Positions 1 through 8,886 of a stretch of DNA of 64,000 nt are shown piece after piece; position 1 is the stretch's first letter; each line of letters opens with the position of its first letter. Position numbers and translations under genes: made by a program. This DNA comes from Pseudonocardia sediminis (GTDB lineage Bacteria > Actinomycetota > Actinomycetes > Mycobacteriales > Pseudonocardiaceae): NCBI RefSeq assembly GCF_004217185.1, contig NZ_SHKL01000001.1:6074001-6138000 (forward strand), given 5' to 3'. The notes under the pieces were generated by a model. That model was not told the DNA's origin. It searched no databases and saw only the letters and a list, made by a program, of their open reading frames with translations.

Positions 1-849
1 ATCCAGACCATGTCCACCGCGACCGCCGACGGCTCGCCGGGCGGGGTCACCCAGACCCGCGCCGTCACCGTCGCGCTGACGGCGCTGGCCAAGCAGCGCG
101 GCCTCGCCGTCCTGCTCGTCGGGCACGTCACCAAGGACGGCGGCATCGCCGGGCCGCGGGTGCTGGAGCACCTCGTCGACGTCGTGCTCTCGTTCGAGGG
201 CGACAAGCACTCCACGCTGCGCATGGTGCGCGGGGTGAAGAACCGCTACGGCCCGGCCGACGAGGTCGGCTGCTTCGAGCTGCGCGACGAGGGCATCGTC
301 GGCCTGCCGGACCCGTCGGGGCTGTTCCTGGCCCGCTTCGGCGCAACCCGTGACAACGTCGTCCCCGGCACCGCCGTGACCGTCGTGATGGACGGCCGCC
401 GCCCGCTGCTGGCCGAGGTGCAGGCACTCGTCGCGGGGTCGAACATCCCCAGCCCGCGACGCGCGGTGTCCGGGCTGGACTCCGCCCGGGTCGCGATGCT
501 GCTCGCCGTCCTGGAACGGCGCGGCAACCTCAAGCTGCACGACTCCGAGGTCTACACCGCCACCGTCGGCGGCATGAAGGTCTCCGAGCCGGCCGCGGAC
601 CTGGCCGTCGCGCTCGCCGTCGCCTCGGCCCAGCGCGACATCGCGCTGCCCCCGGACATGATCGTGCTCGGCGAGCTGGGCCTGGCCGGGGAGCTGCGCC
701 GGGTCGGGGGCGTCGGGCGTCGGCTGGCGGAGGCCGCGCGGCTCGGGTTCACCCAGGCCCTCGTGCCGCCGGACTCCGACGTCCGCAACGCGGGCATGAA
801 GGTCACCGAGGTGACGAACCTGGGTCAGGTCCTGGCCCGGATCCGCTGA
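1..849 (+). CDS. radA: DNA repair protein RadA (3' part; start lies before the window)
   Basis: RadA (Sms) is a RecA-like ATPase that helps process recombination intermediates during DNA repair. The reading frame is open from base 1, so only the last 282 or so codons are here; the zinc finger and Walker A are upstream. Visible parts are the end of the RecA core, the RadA signature KNRYG near residue 80 of this fragment, and the C-terminal Lon-protease-like domain with PPDMIVLGELGLAGELR around bases 650-705. In M. tuberculosis radA is followed by disA; here a gene on the opposite strand follows instead. The ATG at base 10 is internal, not the start. Confidence 0.93.
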   Translation: MQTMSTATADGSPGGVTQTRAVTVALTALAKQRGLAVLLVGHVTKDGGIAGPRVLEHLVDVVLSFEGDKHSTLRMVRGVKNRYGPADEVGCFELRDEGIVGLPDPSGLFLARFGATRDNVVPGTAVTVVMDGRRPLLAEVQALVAGSNIPSPRRAVSGLDSARVAMLLAVLERRGNLKLHDSEVYTATVGGMKVSEPAADLAVALAVASAQRDIALPPDMIVLGELGLAGELRRVGGVGRRLAEAARLGFTQALVPPDSDVRNAGMKVTEVTNLGQVLARIR

Positions 850-871
850 GCCGCCGCCGGGCCGGACAGGG

Positions 872-1729
872 TCAGCTCAGCAGGAACGGCGCCGGGTCGC
901 TGATCACCGGGCCGAGCCGGGTCAGCACGCGGTAGGCCCCGGCCGGGAGCCGGTCCCGCGCGACCCCGCAGCCCGGCACCGAGCCCAGGCCGCTCCAGGT
1001 GACCGCGAACGCGACCGGCTGTCCGGGCACGAGGGTGCGCAGGTCGTCCGAGGCCGGGTTGGAGCAGTCGTTGCTCGACCAGAGCCTGTTCTTGCCGTCG
1101 CCGCTCCAGACCACGATCTCCTGCAGCGTGCCGTCGAGGTCGCGGACGCAGGCCTGACCGCTGACGTTCGTGACGACCAGGCGCAGCACCGGGCGTGCGC
1201 CGACCTTGTACTCCGGCTGCCCGACCTCGGCGCCGACCTTGATCATCCTGTCGGTGCAGGGCGGCGGGCCGGTGGGCGGGGAGGGACCCGACGGCGGTAC
1301 GACGACGGCGGGGCGCGGTGTGTCGTCGGGCCGCACGGTCTCGTCCACCGGGCCCGCGTTCGGGGACGCGGGCCCGGTGGACGAACCTGTCGCCGCCCCG
1401 GCGGGGGGAGCACCGGCGAGGCCGGGCGTACCGGGGGCGGCAGGTGTCACCGACGCGGGGGACGTCGGCGGGGCCGGGTTCACCGGCCCGGAAGCGGGGG
1501 TCCCGGCGGCGGGGGTACCGCCGGTCTGTCGGTTCTGGTCGGCCGGGTTCTGTTGCTCGATCTGGGCGGCGCGGTCGGTGGAGGAGTCGTCGGCCGGTGG
1601 CAGGATCAGTGCCGTCGCGAGCCAGAGCAGCCCGAACAGGCCGAGCAGCGTCGCACCGACCGCCAGCATCCGACGACGCCAGTACACCGACGCCGGTAGC
1701 GGTCCTACCGGGTCCATCACGTGACTCAC
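872..1729 (-). CDS. Membrane-anchored protein with Pro/Ala-rich linker (Rv3587c-like)
   Basis: The protein begins VSHVMDPVGPLPASVYWRRR, followed by one hydrophobic segment at about residues 20-42, a long Pro/Ala/Thr/Gly linker, and a C-terminal domain of about 125 residues with three or four cysteines (CTDR, GQACVR, DCSN, GCGV). That is a single-pass protein with an extracytoplasmic beta-rich domain, probably disulphide-bonded. Its start motif and its place next to radA and mutY match M. tuberculosis Rv3587c, a conserved membrane protein of unknown role. I chose the GTG at 1729 because GGACGA lies 6 nt upstream; an ATG at 1717 is the alternative. Function unknown. Confidence 0.75.
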   Translation of the reverse strand: MSHVMDPVGPLPASVYWRRRMLAVGATLLGLFGLLWLATALILPPADDSSTDRAAQIEQQNPADQNRQTGGTPAAGTPASGPVNPAPPTSPASVTPAAPGTPGLAGAPPAGAATGSSTGPASPNAGPVDETVRPDDTPRPAVVVPPSGPSPPTGPPPCTDRMIKVGAEVGQPEYKVGARPVLRLVVTNVSGQACVRDLDGTLQEIVVWSGDGKNRLWSSNDCSNPASDDLRTLVPGQPVAFAVTWSGLGSVPGCGVARDRLPAGAYRVLTRLGPVISDPAPFLLS

Positions 1730-2044
1730 GGTAGGTCGTCCATTACGGATAGTCGCGACGACGCACCGGGCTCCGAGCAGCGGGCGCAGGTCCACCCTTC
1801 TGATCGACACCCGCCGTCCCGTCCGTGTCGGATACGTCGGCGCCGGACCCACCGCCATCGCCCGTCACCTGCAGGAACAGCGCCACCCCGGTGTCGTTCA
1901 CGCTCCGGTGCCGCGACCGCACACGCACCGTGGCGCCGTACGTCCCGGACGCCGGGCCCGCGTGTGCCCGGCGCATGGAACGCGGGCCGACCGGGTACGG
2001 GGCCCGGCCGGTTCACGGGCGGACGCGACGGCGAGAATGGGGCC
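1730..2044. other. Intergenic region between divergent genes
   Basis: This 315-bp stretch separates the leftward membrane-protein gene from mutY and must hold both promoters. I see no convincing -10/-35 pair, RNA gene or strong hairpin. Frames open across it have no family resemblance. In M. tuberculosis the carbonic anhydrase gene canB occupies this position; no trace is visible here. Confidence 0.5.
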
Positions 2045-2917
2045 GTGTCGTCCCCGCTGGCCGATCTCGTCCTCCCCTGGTTCCGCGCCGAAGCCCGGGA
2101 CCTGCCGTGGCGCCGCCCGGAGACGACGCCGTGGGGCGTGCTCGTCAGCGAGTTCATGCTCCAGCAGACGCCGGTGAACCGCGTCGAGCCGATCTGGAAC
2201 GTGTGGATGCAGCGCTGGCCGCGACCGTCGGACCTGGCCGCGGCGCCGCGCGCGGACGTGCTGCGGGCCTGGGGCAAGCTCGGCTACCCCCGCCGCGCGA
2301 TCCGGCTGCACGACGCCGCCGCGGCGATCGCGGAGCAGCACGGCGACGAGGTCCCCTCCGACGTCGACGCCCTGGAGGCGCTGCCCGGCGTCGGCTCCTA
2401 CACCGCGCGCGCCGTCGCCGCGTTCGGCTACGGGCTGCGCGCGCCGGTGGTGGACACCAACGTCCGGCGGGTGGTGGCCCGCGCGGTGCACGGGGCGGGC
2501 GACGCCGGCCCGGCCCGGGTCCGCGCCGACCTCGCCGACGTCGACGCGCTGCTCCCGCCCGACGACGACTCCGCGGCCGTCGTGTCGGCCGGGCTGATGG
2601 AGCTCGGCGCCGTCGTCTGCACCGCCCGGACGCCGCACTGCGGGCTCTGCCCGGCGTCGTCGGTGTGCGCGTGGGTGGCCAACGGGCGCCCGGCTTACGA
2701 CGGCCCGCGCAAGCCCGTGCAGGGCTTCGCCGGGACCGACCGTCAGGTCCGCGGCAAGCTTCTCGACGTGCTGCGCGACTCCCCCGGCCCGGTGCCCCGC
2801 GCCGCGCTCGACGCCGTCTGGTCCGACGCCGGGCAGCGCGACCGCTGCCTGGACTCCCTGCTGGTCGACGGCCTGTGCGAGCAGACCGACGACGGCCGCT
2901 TCGCACTGCCCGCCTGA
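2045..2917 (+). CDS. mutY: A/G-specific adenine DNA glycosylase MutY
   Basis: MutY removes adenine mispaired with 8-oxoguanine in base-excision repair. The 290-residue protein shows the catalytic Glu36 in SEFMLQQT, a helix-hairpin-helix LPGVGSYTARAV, the conserved Asp in VVDTNVRRV (about residue 136) and a 4Fe-4S cluster motif C-x6-C-x2-C-x5-C beginning near residue 191 (CTARTPHCGLCPASSVC). It is shorter than E. coli MutY, mainly in the C-terminal 8-oxoG recognition part, as in mycobacterial MutY. Start: GTG at 2045; the frame is open further upstream but the earlier residues do not resemble MutY. No clear Shine-Dalgarno is visible. Confidence 0.93.
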   Translation: MSSPLADLVLPWFRAEARDLPWRRPETTPWGVLVSEFMLQQTPVNRVEPIWNVWMQRWPRPSDLAAAPRADVLRAWGKLGYPRRAIRLHDAAAAIAEQHGDEVPSDVDALEALPGVGSYTARAVAAFGYGLRAPVVDTNVRRVVARAVHGAGDAGPARVRADLADVDALLPPDDDSAAVVSAGLMELGAVVCTARTPHCGLCPASSVCAWVANGRPAYDGPRKPVQGFAGTDRQVRGKLLDVLRDSPGPVPRAALDAVWSDAGQRDRCLDSLLVDGLCEQTDDGRFALPA

Positions 2918-2921
2918 CCCG

Positions 2922-3419
2922 GTGCCGCACTACGTCCGGCTCCGGCTCGACGACGACGCCGTCGCCGCCCTGAGCGGGTTGCGGGCACGACTCACGGCGG
3001 CCGGTGTCGACGCCCCGCCGGCCGGGCACCGGCCGGACGTCACGGTGGCCGCGACGGCGACCGTCCCGCGCGCGGCCCGGGACGCCCTGGTCGCCGAGCT
3101 GCGCCTCGTCGCGCTGCCCGCGTTGTGGCTGGCCACGCTCGGTTCGGTCACGGGCGACGACGAGCGTCTCGTGCTCGCCGCCGTCACCGATCCGGAGGTA
3201 CTGGCCGTGCACATCGCCGTGCACGACGTGCTGGCCGGCCGGGTGCGCTCGCCGTTCGCCGCGCACCTGCCGGGCTCGTGGCTGCCGCACGTCGTCCTCG
3301 CCCGGTCCCGCCCGGCGGAGGCGTTCGCGCTGCTGCACCCGGTCGGCCCGATCCGGGCCCGGATCACGGCCGTCGAGCTGCACGACACCCGCTCCGGGGA
3401 GACCGACACCCTCGCCTGA
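2922..3419 (+). CDS. 2'-5' RNA ligase family protein (2H phosphoesterase-like), probable
   Basis: The 165-residue protein has the length and layout of 2H phosphoesterases such as LigT/ThpR: two similar halves, each with a strand bearing the motif region (HRPDVTVA near residue 30 and WLPHVVLA near residue 125). The usual H-x-T/S motifs are degenerate (PDVT, PHVV), so one or both catalytic histidine motifs are weakened and activity is uncertain. It starts at GTG 4 bp after the mutY stop, so it is probably co-transcribed with mutY. Assignment rests on layout and motif position only. Confidence 0.6.
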   Translation: MPHYVRLRLDDDAVAALSGLRARLTAAGVDAPPAGHRPDVTVAATATVPRAARDALVAELRLVALPALWLATLGSVTGDDERLVLAAVTDPEVLAVHIAVHDVLAGRVRSPFAAHLPGSWLPHVVLARSRPAEAFALLHPVGPIRARITAVELHDTRSGETDTLA

Positions 3420-3837
3420 TCGTCATCGCCTCGCAGAACCACGCGTGCGGGTCCTCCAACGCCGAGATCGGCACCGTGCACCTGGGCCTGGGGCTCCTCG
3501 ACGAGGCCGAGTCCTCCCTGGCCGGGGGCGTGTTCCGGGCCCTCGGTGTCTCGGTGGAGACGGCACGGCGGACCCTCACCACGACCCTGCCGGCTCCGGC
3601 CAAGGATCTCCCCTCGCTCATCCCGTTCGACTCCGCGGCCAAGAAGGCACTGGAGCTGACGTTCCGCGAGGCGCTGCGGCTGGGCCACAACTACGTCGTA
3701 CGGAACACATCCTGCTCGCGCTGCTCGAGCTGGAGGACGGGAAGGGCCCGCTGACCGGGCTCGGCCTCGACCGCGCCGCGGCCGACGAGCAGGTGCGCAT
3801 CGAGGTCGAGAAGGCCCGGGTCCGGGCCGAGGGCTGA
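3420..3837 (+). pseudogene. Decayed Clp N-terminal-domain gene (truncated and frameshifted)
   Basis: Read in the frame of 3416, the translation aligns with the ClpC N-domain double repeat: ASQNHACGSSNAEIGTVHLG, then IPFDSAAKKALELTFREALR and LGHNYV. At about 3697-3702 the frame breaks: the expected continuation (TEHILLALLELEDGKGP) is found in another frame up to the stop at 3837. A single missing base within gtcgtacgg explains it. The first dozen residues of the domain (MFERFTDRARR in the intact ClpC of this window) have no counterpart and no start codon fits. It was probably a ClpC-NTD-only protein of about 140 residues, now dead. A sequencing error could explain the frameshift but not the missing start. 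Confidence 0.7.
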
Positions 3838-3913
3838 CCCGCGGTCCCCGGATGATCGGCGCGCCGGCAGCGAACGGCACCGGATCCGGCGGGATCCGCT
3901 GCCACGACGGCGA

Positions 3914-4729
3914 TCATGTCCGGGCCAGCAGATCGTGCACGGCGTCCAGGTAGGCCTCCGGCGCGGCCGCGTGCACGAGGTGTCCCGTCCCCTCGATCCT
4001 CAGATGCCGGGCGCCGGGGATCCGCGCCGCCACGGCCGCGAGCTGCCCGGGCGGGGTGATCGACTGCCCGGCCTCGATCAGCAGCGTCGGGATCCGGGCC
4101 GCGGCGAGCGCCTCGACCGCGTCCCGGTGTGCCGTCCGGGTCCAGTGCGCGGCGATCGTCGTCGCGTCCGTGACGTCGGTGAGCAGGTGGTAGCCGTCGG
4201 CGCGCTCGACGACGCACTCGGACATGTAGTCACCGGCCTCCGGGTAGGGGTGCCCGAACGCCTCGCGCACCGCGGCGAGGGACGGCTGCGGCTGCGGGAT
4301 CGCGGAGAACCAGGCGTGCATGTCGTCGACGGTGTGCGGGGACAGGCCGGTCAGGTCGACGGCCATGTCCTCCACGACCAGCGCGCGGACCAGGTCCGGG
4401 CGCGCGGCGGCGGCGAGCAGTGCATGCAGCCCGCCCATCGAGTGCCCGATCAGCGCGACCGGCCCGGCGTCGAGCCCCTCGACGAGCTCGACGACGTCGG
4501 CGGCCATCCGCTGCGGGTCCCACGCGTCGGTCGCGGGGCGCTCGGACCGGCCGTGCCCCCGGGCGTCGAGGCCCAGCACCCGCCCGTGCCGGGTCAGCTC
4601 GCGCGCGACCGGCCACCACGTCGTCGCCCGCCCCATCAGTCCGTGCAGGAGCACGACCGGGGTTCCGTCGCCACCGAACTCGACGACCTCCAGGGCCACA
4701 CCGTCCGAGCTCCGCACCGTCCGCCGCAC
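3914..4729 (-). CDS. Alpha/beta hydrolase
   Basis: A 271-residue hydrolase of the alpha/beta fold. It shows the oxyanion HGLMGRATTWW near residue 30, the nucleophile elbow GHSMGG near residue 96, and a late catalytic His in EGTGHLVH near the C-terminus. Substrate unknown. M. tuberculosis has a hydrolase (Rv3591c) in the same place and strand beside mhuD. The GTG at 4729 gives the start VRRTVRSSDGVALEVV; an internal GTG at 4717 is possible. The divergent mhuD starts only 18 bp away, so the two promoters overlap heavily or both transcripts are leaderless. Confidence 0.9.
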   Translation of the reverse strand: MRRTVRSSDGVALEVVEFGGDGTPVVLLHGLMGRATTWWPVARELTRHGRVLGLDARGHGRSERPATDAWDPQRMAADVVELVEGLDAGPVALIGHSMGGLHALLAAAARPDLVRALVVEDMAVDLTGLSPHTVDDMHAWFSAIPQPQPSLAAVREAFGHPYPEAGDYMSECVVERADGYHLLTDVTDATTIAAHWTRTAHRDAVEALAAARIPTLLIEAGQSITPPGQLAAVAARIPGARHLRIEGTGHLVHAAAPEAYLDAVHDLLART

Positions 4730-4747
4730 GCGGCTAGCGTAGGGGGC

Positions 4748-5071
4748 ATGGCTGTTGTGAAGATCAATGCGATCGAGGTCCCCGAGGGCCAGGGCCCCGA
4801 GCTGGAGCGCCGCTTCGCCCACCGTCTGGGTGCGGTGGACGGTCAGCCCGGCTTCCTGGGCTTCCAGATGCTGCGGCCGGTCTCCGGTGACGAGCGCTAC
4901 TTCATCGTCACCCAGTGGGAGTCCGACGAGGCGTTCCACAACTGGATGAAGGGCGACGGCGTCGCCGCGCACTCCGGTGAGCGCGCCCGCCCGGTCGGGT
5001 CGGGGTCGTCCGTGCTGGAGTTCGAGGTCGTCGACCTCGAGGAGATCGCGAAGCAGTCGGCGGGGTCCTGA
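4748..5071 (+). CDS. mhuD: Mycobilin-producing haem oxygenase MhuD (haem-degrading monooxygenase)
   Basis: MhuD-type enzymes of the antibiotic-biosynthesis-monooxygenase fold open haem and release iron without carbon monoxide. The 107-residue product begins MAVVKINAIEVPEG, almost identical to the M. tuberculosis enzyme, and keeps the three functional residues Asn7, Trp66 and His75 (haem ligand) at identical positions. The segments FAHR, PGFLGFQ and SDEAF are also shared. It acts as a homodimer in the cytoplasm. The ATG at 4748 directly follows the AGGGGG purine run. Its Rv3592-like place after mutY and the hydrolase supports orthology. No iron-box was recognised in the 18-bp upstream gap. Confidence 0.93.
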   Translation: MAVVKINAIEVPEGQGPELERRFAHRLGAVDGQPGFLGFQMLRPVSGDERYFIVTQWESDEAFHNWMKGDGVAAHSGERARPVGSGSSVLEFEVVDLEEIAKQSAGS

Positions 5072-5124
5072 TCACCGACACCACCCCGGTCCCGGCGGAG
5101 GATCTCGACGCGGCGGCGGGGCTG

Positions 5125-5931
5125 TTGCGCTCCGCCGACGCGGTGCTGGTCTGCGCCGGGGCCGGCATGGGCGTGGACTCCGGGCTGCCCGACTTCCGGG
5201 GACACGAGGGTTTCTGGCGCGCCTATCCGGCCTACCGCGGGCTCGGCCTGGGCTTCCAGGACCTGGCCGGGCCCGTCCACTTCGTCGACGATCCGCCGCT
5301 GGCCTGGGGCTTCTACGGCCACCGCATGCAGCTCTACCGGACGACGGTGCCGCACTCCGGGTTCGACGTCCTGCTGCGCTGGTCGCGGCGGTGGCCGGCG
5401 CGGGTGTTCACGTCGAACGTCGACGGGCAGTTCCAGCGCGCCGGGTTCGACGCCTCCGACGTCGCCGAGGTGCACGGCACGATCCACCACCTGCAGTGCC
5501 TCGCCGAGTGCGGCGAGCCGGTATGGCGGGCCGACGACGTCGAGGTGGACGTCGACGAGACGACCATGCGCGCGGTCGGCGCCCTGCCGTCCTGCCCGCG
5601 CTGCGGTTCGCTGGCCCGGCCCAACATCCTGATGTTCGGTGACCTGGCGTGGGACGACCGCGAGATCGGGCCCCGCCTGCAACGGCACGTCGCCTGGCTG
5701 CGCGAGCTGCGCCGCGACGGCGCCCGCCTCGCCGTCGTCGAGCTCGGAGCGGGGACAGCGGTGCCCACCGTGCGCCGTCAGTCGGAGCTGGCCGCCGCCT
5801 CGTCCGGCGCCCTGGTGCGGATCAACGTCCGCGAACCCGAGGTCCGCCACGGCCACGGAGTGGGCCTCGCCGCGCCCGCCGCCGCCACCCTCGCGGCCCT
5901 CGACGCCGCGCTGGAGCACCCCGGAACGTGA
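5125..5931 (+). CDS. Sir2-family NAD-dependent protein deacylase
   Basis: A sirtuin of about 268 residues. Visible motifs are the NAD-binding GAGMGVDSGLPDFRG close to the N-terminus, TSNVDGQF, the catalytic-His region VHGTIHHLQC near residue 115, and two zinc-binding Cys pairs (LQCLAEC and CPRCGS). The GAGMGVDSG variant differs from the GAGIS-type signature of most sirtuins and marks an atypical bacterial subgroup, so the acyl specificity is open. The first usable canonical start is TTG at 5125, which leaves a very short N-terminus. The frame continues upstream to a CTG at 5068 overlapping the mhuD stop (CTGA), which would add 19 residues and is a real alternative. Probably co-transcribed with mhuD. 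Confidence 0.88.
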   Translation: MRSADAVLVCAGAGMGVDSGLPDFRGHEGFWRAYPAYRGLGLGFQDLAGPVHFVDDPPLAWGFYGHRMQLYRTTVPHSGFDVLLRWSRRWPARVFTSNVDGQFQRAGFDASDVAEVHGTIHHLQCLAECGEPVWRADDVEVDVDETTMRAVGALPSCPRCGSLARPNILMFGDLAWDDREIGPRLQRHVAWLRELRRDGARLAVVELGAGTAVPTVRRQSELAAASSGALVRINVREPEVRHGHGVGLAAPAAATLAALDAALEHPGT

Positions 5932-5933
5932 AC

Positions 5934-5976
5934 GAGCGGCACCCTCGTCGGAAAGGTTCCGACGAGGGTGCCGCTC
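5934..5976. terminator. Bidirectional hairpin terminator (20-bp perfect stem)
   Basis: Bases 5934-5953 (starting GAGCGGCACCCTCG) pair perfectly with 5957-5976 around a 3-nt loop. It lies in the 58-bp gap between the convergent sirtuin and cysteine-hydrolase genes, so it can stop transcription from both sides. There is no long U tract, which is normal for high-GC actinomycetes. Confidence 0.85.
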
Positions 5977-5989
5977 GCTGGGAGCATGC

Positions 5990-6580
5990 TCAGCTGGGGA
6001 CGGACGTGTTGTCCGGGACCACGATGCCGGGCAGGTCGGACAGCGCGGCCAGGCTCGCGGCCTGGACGTGCGCGGCCGGGACGTCCTCGTTTCCGTTCGG
6101 CAGCGAGCGGGTCGCGGTCGCGGCGGCGACGACGGTCGGGGCGAAGCCCAGGCTGAAGCCGCTGCGTGCCGTCGAGTTGATGCACATGTGCGTCATGAAC
6201 CCGGCCAGGACCAGGTTCTGGATGTCGCCGAGCTGCGCCTGCAGGTCGGTGCCCACGAACGAGCTGGGGAAGTTCTTGATGATGATCGACTCGCCGTCGC
6301 GCGGGGCGACGGAGGAGTGGATCGCGCCGATGTCGGCCTTCACGTCGTAGGGCGAGCCCTCGCCGGCGTCGTGCTGGATGTGGATCACCTTGGCGCCGGC
6401 CGATCGGGCCCGGTCGAGCAGGGTCGCCGCCTCCTCGAGGGCGGGCTCGACGTTGTCGAGCTTCATGATCCCCTCGGTGTAGGTGTTCTGGAGGTCGACC
6501 ATGATCAGAGCGGACTCGGACAGCGGCGCCGGCGTGGCCGGCAGCCCCATCAGTCCGCGCAGGGTGTGCAGGTCGGACAT
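5990..6580 (-). CDS. Isochorismatase-family cysteine hydrolase
   Basis: A 196-residue cysteine hydrolase of the isochorismatase fold (amidase, nicotinamidase or related). The catalytic triad is visible: Asp in LIMVDLQNTY, Lys in IIKNFPSSF and Cys in THMCINSTAR. Substrate cannot be read from the sequence; the ring-metal residues of nicotinamidases are not evident. Start ATG at 6580 is chosen because AAGGAGA lies 8-9 nt upstream; the frame is open further upstream without resemblance. Hairpins flank it on both sides, so it is probably a single transcription unit. Confidence 0.88.
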   Translation of the reverse strand: MSDLHTLRGLMGLPATPAPLSESALIMVDLQNTYTEGIMKLDNVEPALEEAATLLDRARSAGAKVIHIQHDAGEGSPYDVKADIGAIHSSVAPRDGESIIIKNFPSSFVGTDLQAQLGDIQNLVLAGFMTHMCINSTARSGFSLGFAPTVVAAATATRSLPNGNEDVPAAHVQAASLAALSDLPGIVVPDNTSVPS

Positions 6581-6638
6581 GTGTGCGGTCTCCTTCGACA
6601 CGCTGGTGGGCCGCGTGCTCACACGCGACCCGGGACGC

Positions 6639-6677
6639 CGAACGGGCCCGGGGCTTCACTCGCCCCGGGCCCGTTCG
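6639..6677 (-). terminator. Hairpin terminator of the aldehyde dehydrogenase-DUF779 operon
   Basis: A 16-bp perfect stem (6639-6654 with 6662-6677, arm CGAACGGGCCCGGGGC) and a 7-nt loop sit just after the DUF779 stop and before the cysteine-hydrolase start, so it insulates the two leftward units. Confidence 0.85.
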
Positions 6678-6685
6678 GTGCTACG

Positions 6686-7107
6686 TCACTTGCCTTCCAT
6701 CGCCCGGTACTCGTCGTCGGTGAACAGCCGGGAGCGGATCAGGAACCGGACGCCCTCCGGCGCCTCGACCGAGAACCCGCTGCCGCGGCCCTTCACGACG
6801 TCCACCGTGAGGTGGGTGTGCTTCCAGTACTCGAACTGGTCCGCCGCCATGTAGAAACCGATGGTCTTCTCCAGCCCGGGGACCGAGAGGTCCCCGAGAT
6901 GGACGTCGGACGCACCGGTCTTGAAGTCCCCGTCCGGGTAGCACATCGGAGCACTGCCGTCACAGCAGCCACCGGACTGGTGGAACATCAGCGGACCGTG
7001 GATGTCGGTCATCTTCACCAGCAGCTCGGCCGCCGCCGGAGTGAGCGTCACCCGCTCGGTGCCACCGGGCACCTCCGGTACCTCGGTGGCGGTCGAGTCC
7101 TGGCTCA

Positions 7108-7108
<1 letters not shown>
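6686..7108 (-). CDS. DUF779 family protein
   Basis: A 140-residue DUF779 protein of unknown activity. Family features seen are an N-terminal helix LTPAAAELLVKM, the Cys-rich MFHQSGGCCDGSAPMC (three Cys) and GFYMAADQFEYWKHTHLTVDV. The Cys and His residues suggest metal or redox chemistry, but this is inference. DUF779 genes are commonly found beside NAD-dependent aldehyde dehydrogenases, as here. The ATG overlaps the dehydrogenase stop (ATGA), so translation is probably coupled and the two proteins are made together. Confidence 0.85.
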
Positions 7109-8631
<1,523 letters not shown>

Positions 8632-8703
8632 CTTCGGATCCTCCATACGTCGGGATGCACGTCAGTGCTTGCACGTGACGCCCGACACTAGAAAGGCCGG
8701 GGT

Positions 8704-8718
8704 TGCAACCGCGTTGCA
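8704..8718. promoter_or_regulatory. Candidate operator, inverted repeat TGCAAC-CGC-GTTGCA
   Basis: A perfect 6-bp inverted repeat with a 3-nt spacer lies 73-87 bp upstream of the aldehyde dehydrogenase start, in the divergent region shared with the GAF regulator. Position and symmetry fit an activator or autoregulatory site for that regulator. A loosely repeated TGCACGT element occurs between it and the gene (8654-8660 and about 8671-8677). Binding is not proven. Confidence 0.5.
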
Positions 8719-8886
8719 CGCAGATGCGAATCCTCACCTGAGGGGTAGGGCCGCAGCAGCGGATCAAGCTCAGGATTGCCTCAGTTCATGATCTAGGGGA
8801 TGCTCGGAGGACAGCGGGGAGGGGGGCCGGGTGCTGTGCTCGACGCCGGCACCGGGCGAACCACCCTTCGTCGACACGGGAGCGAT

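Noticed and set aside
3690..3710. Programmed frameshift in the Clp N-domain gene
   Set aside because: No slippery heptamer or downstream structure is seen at the break, and the gene also lacks a start, so decay is the simpler reading.
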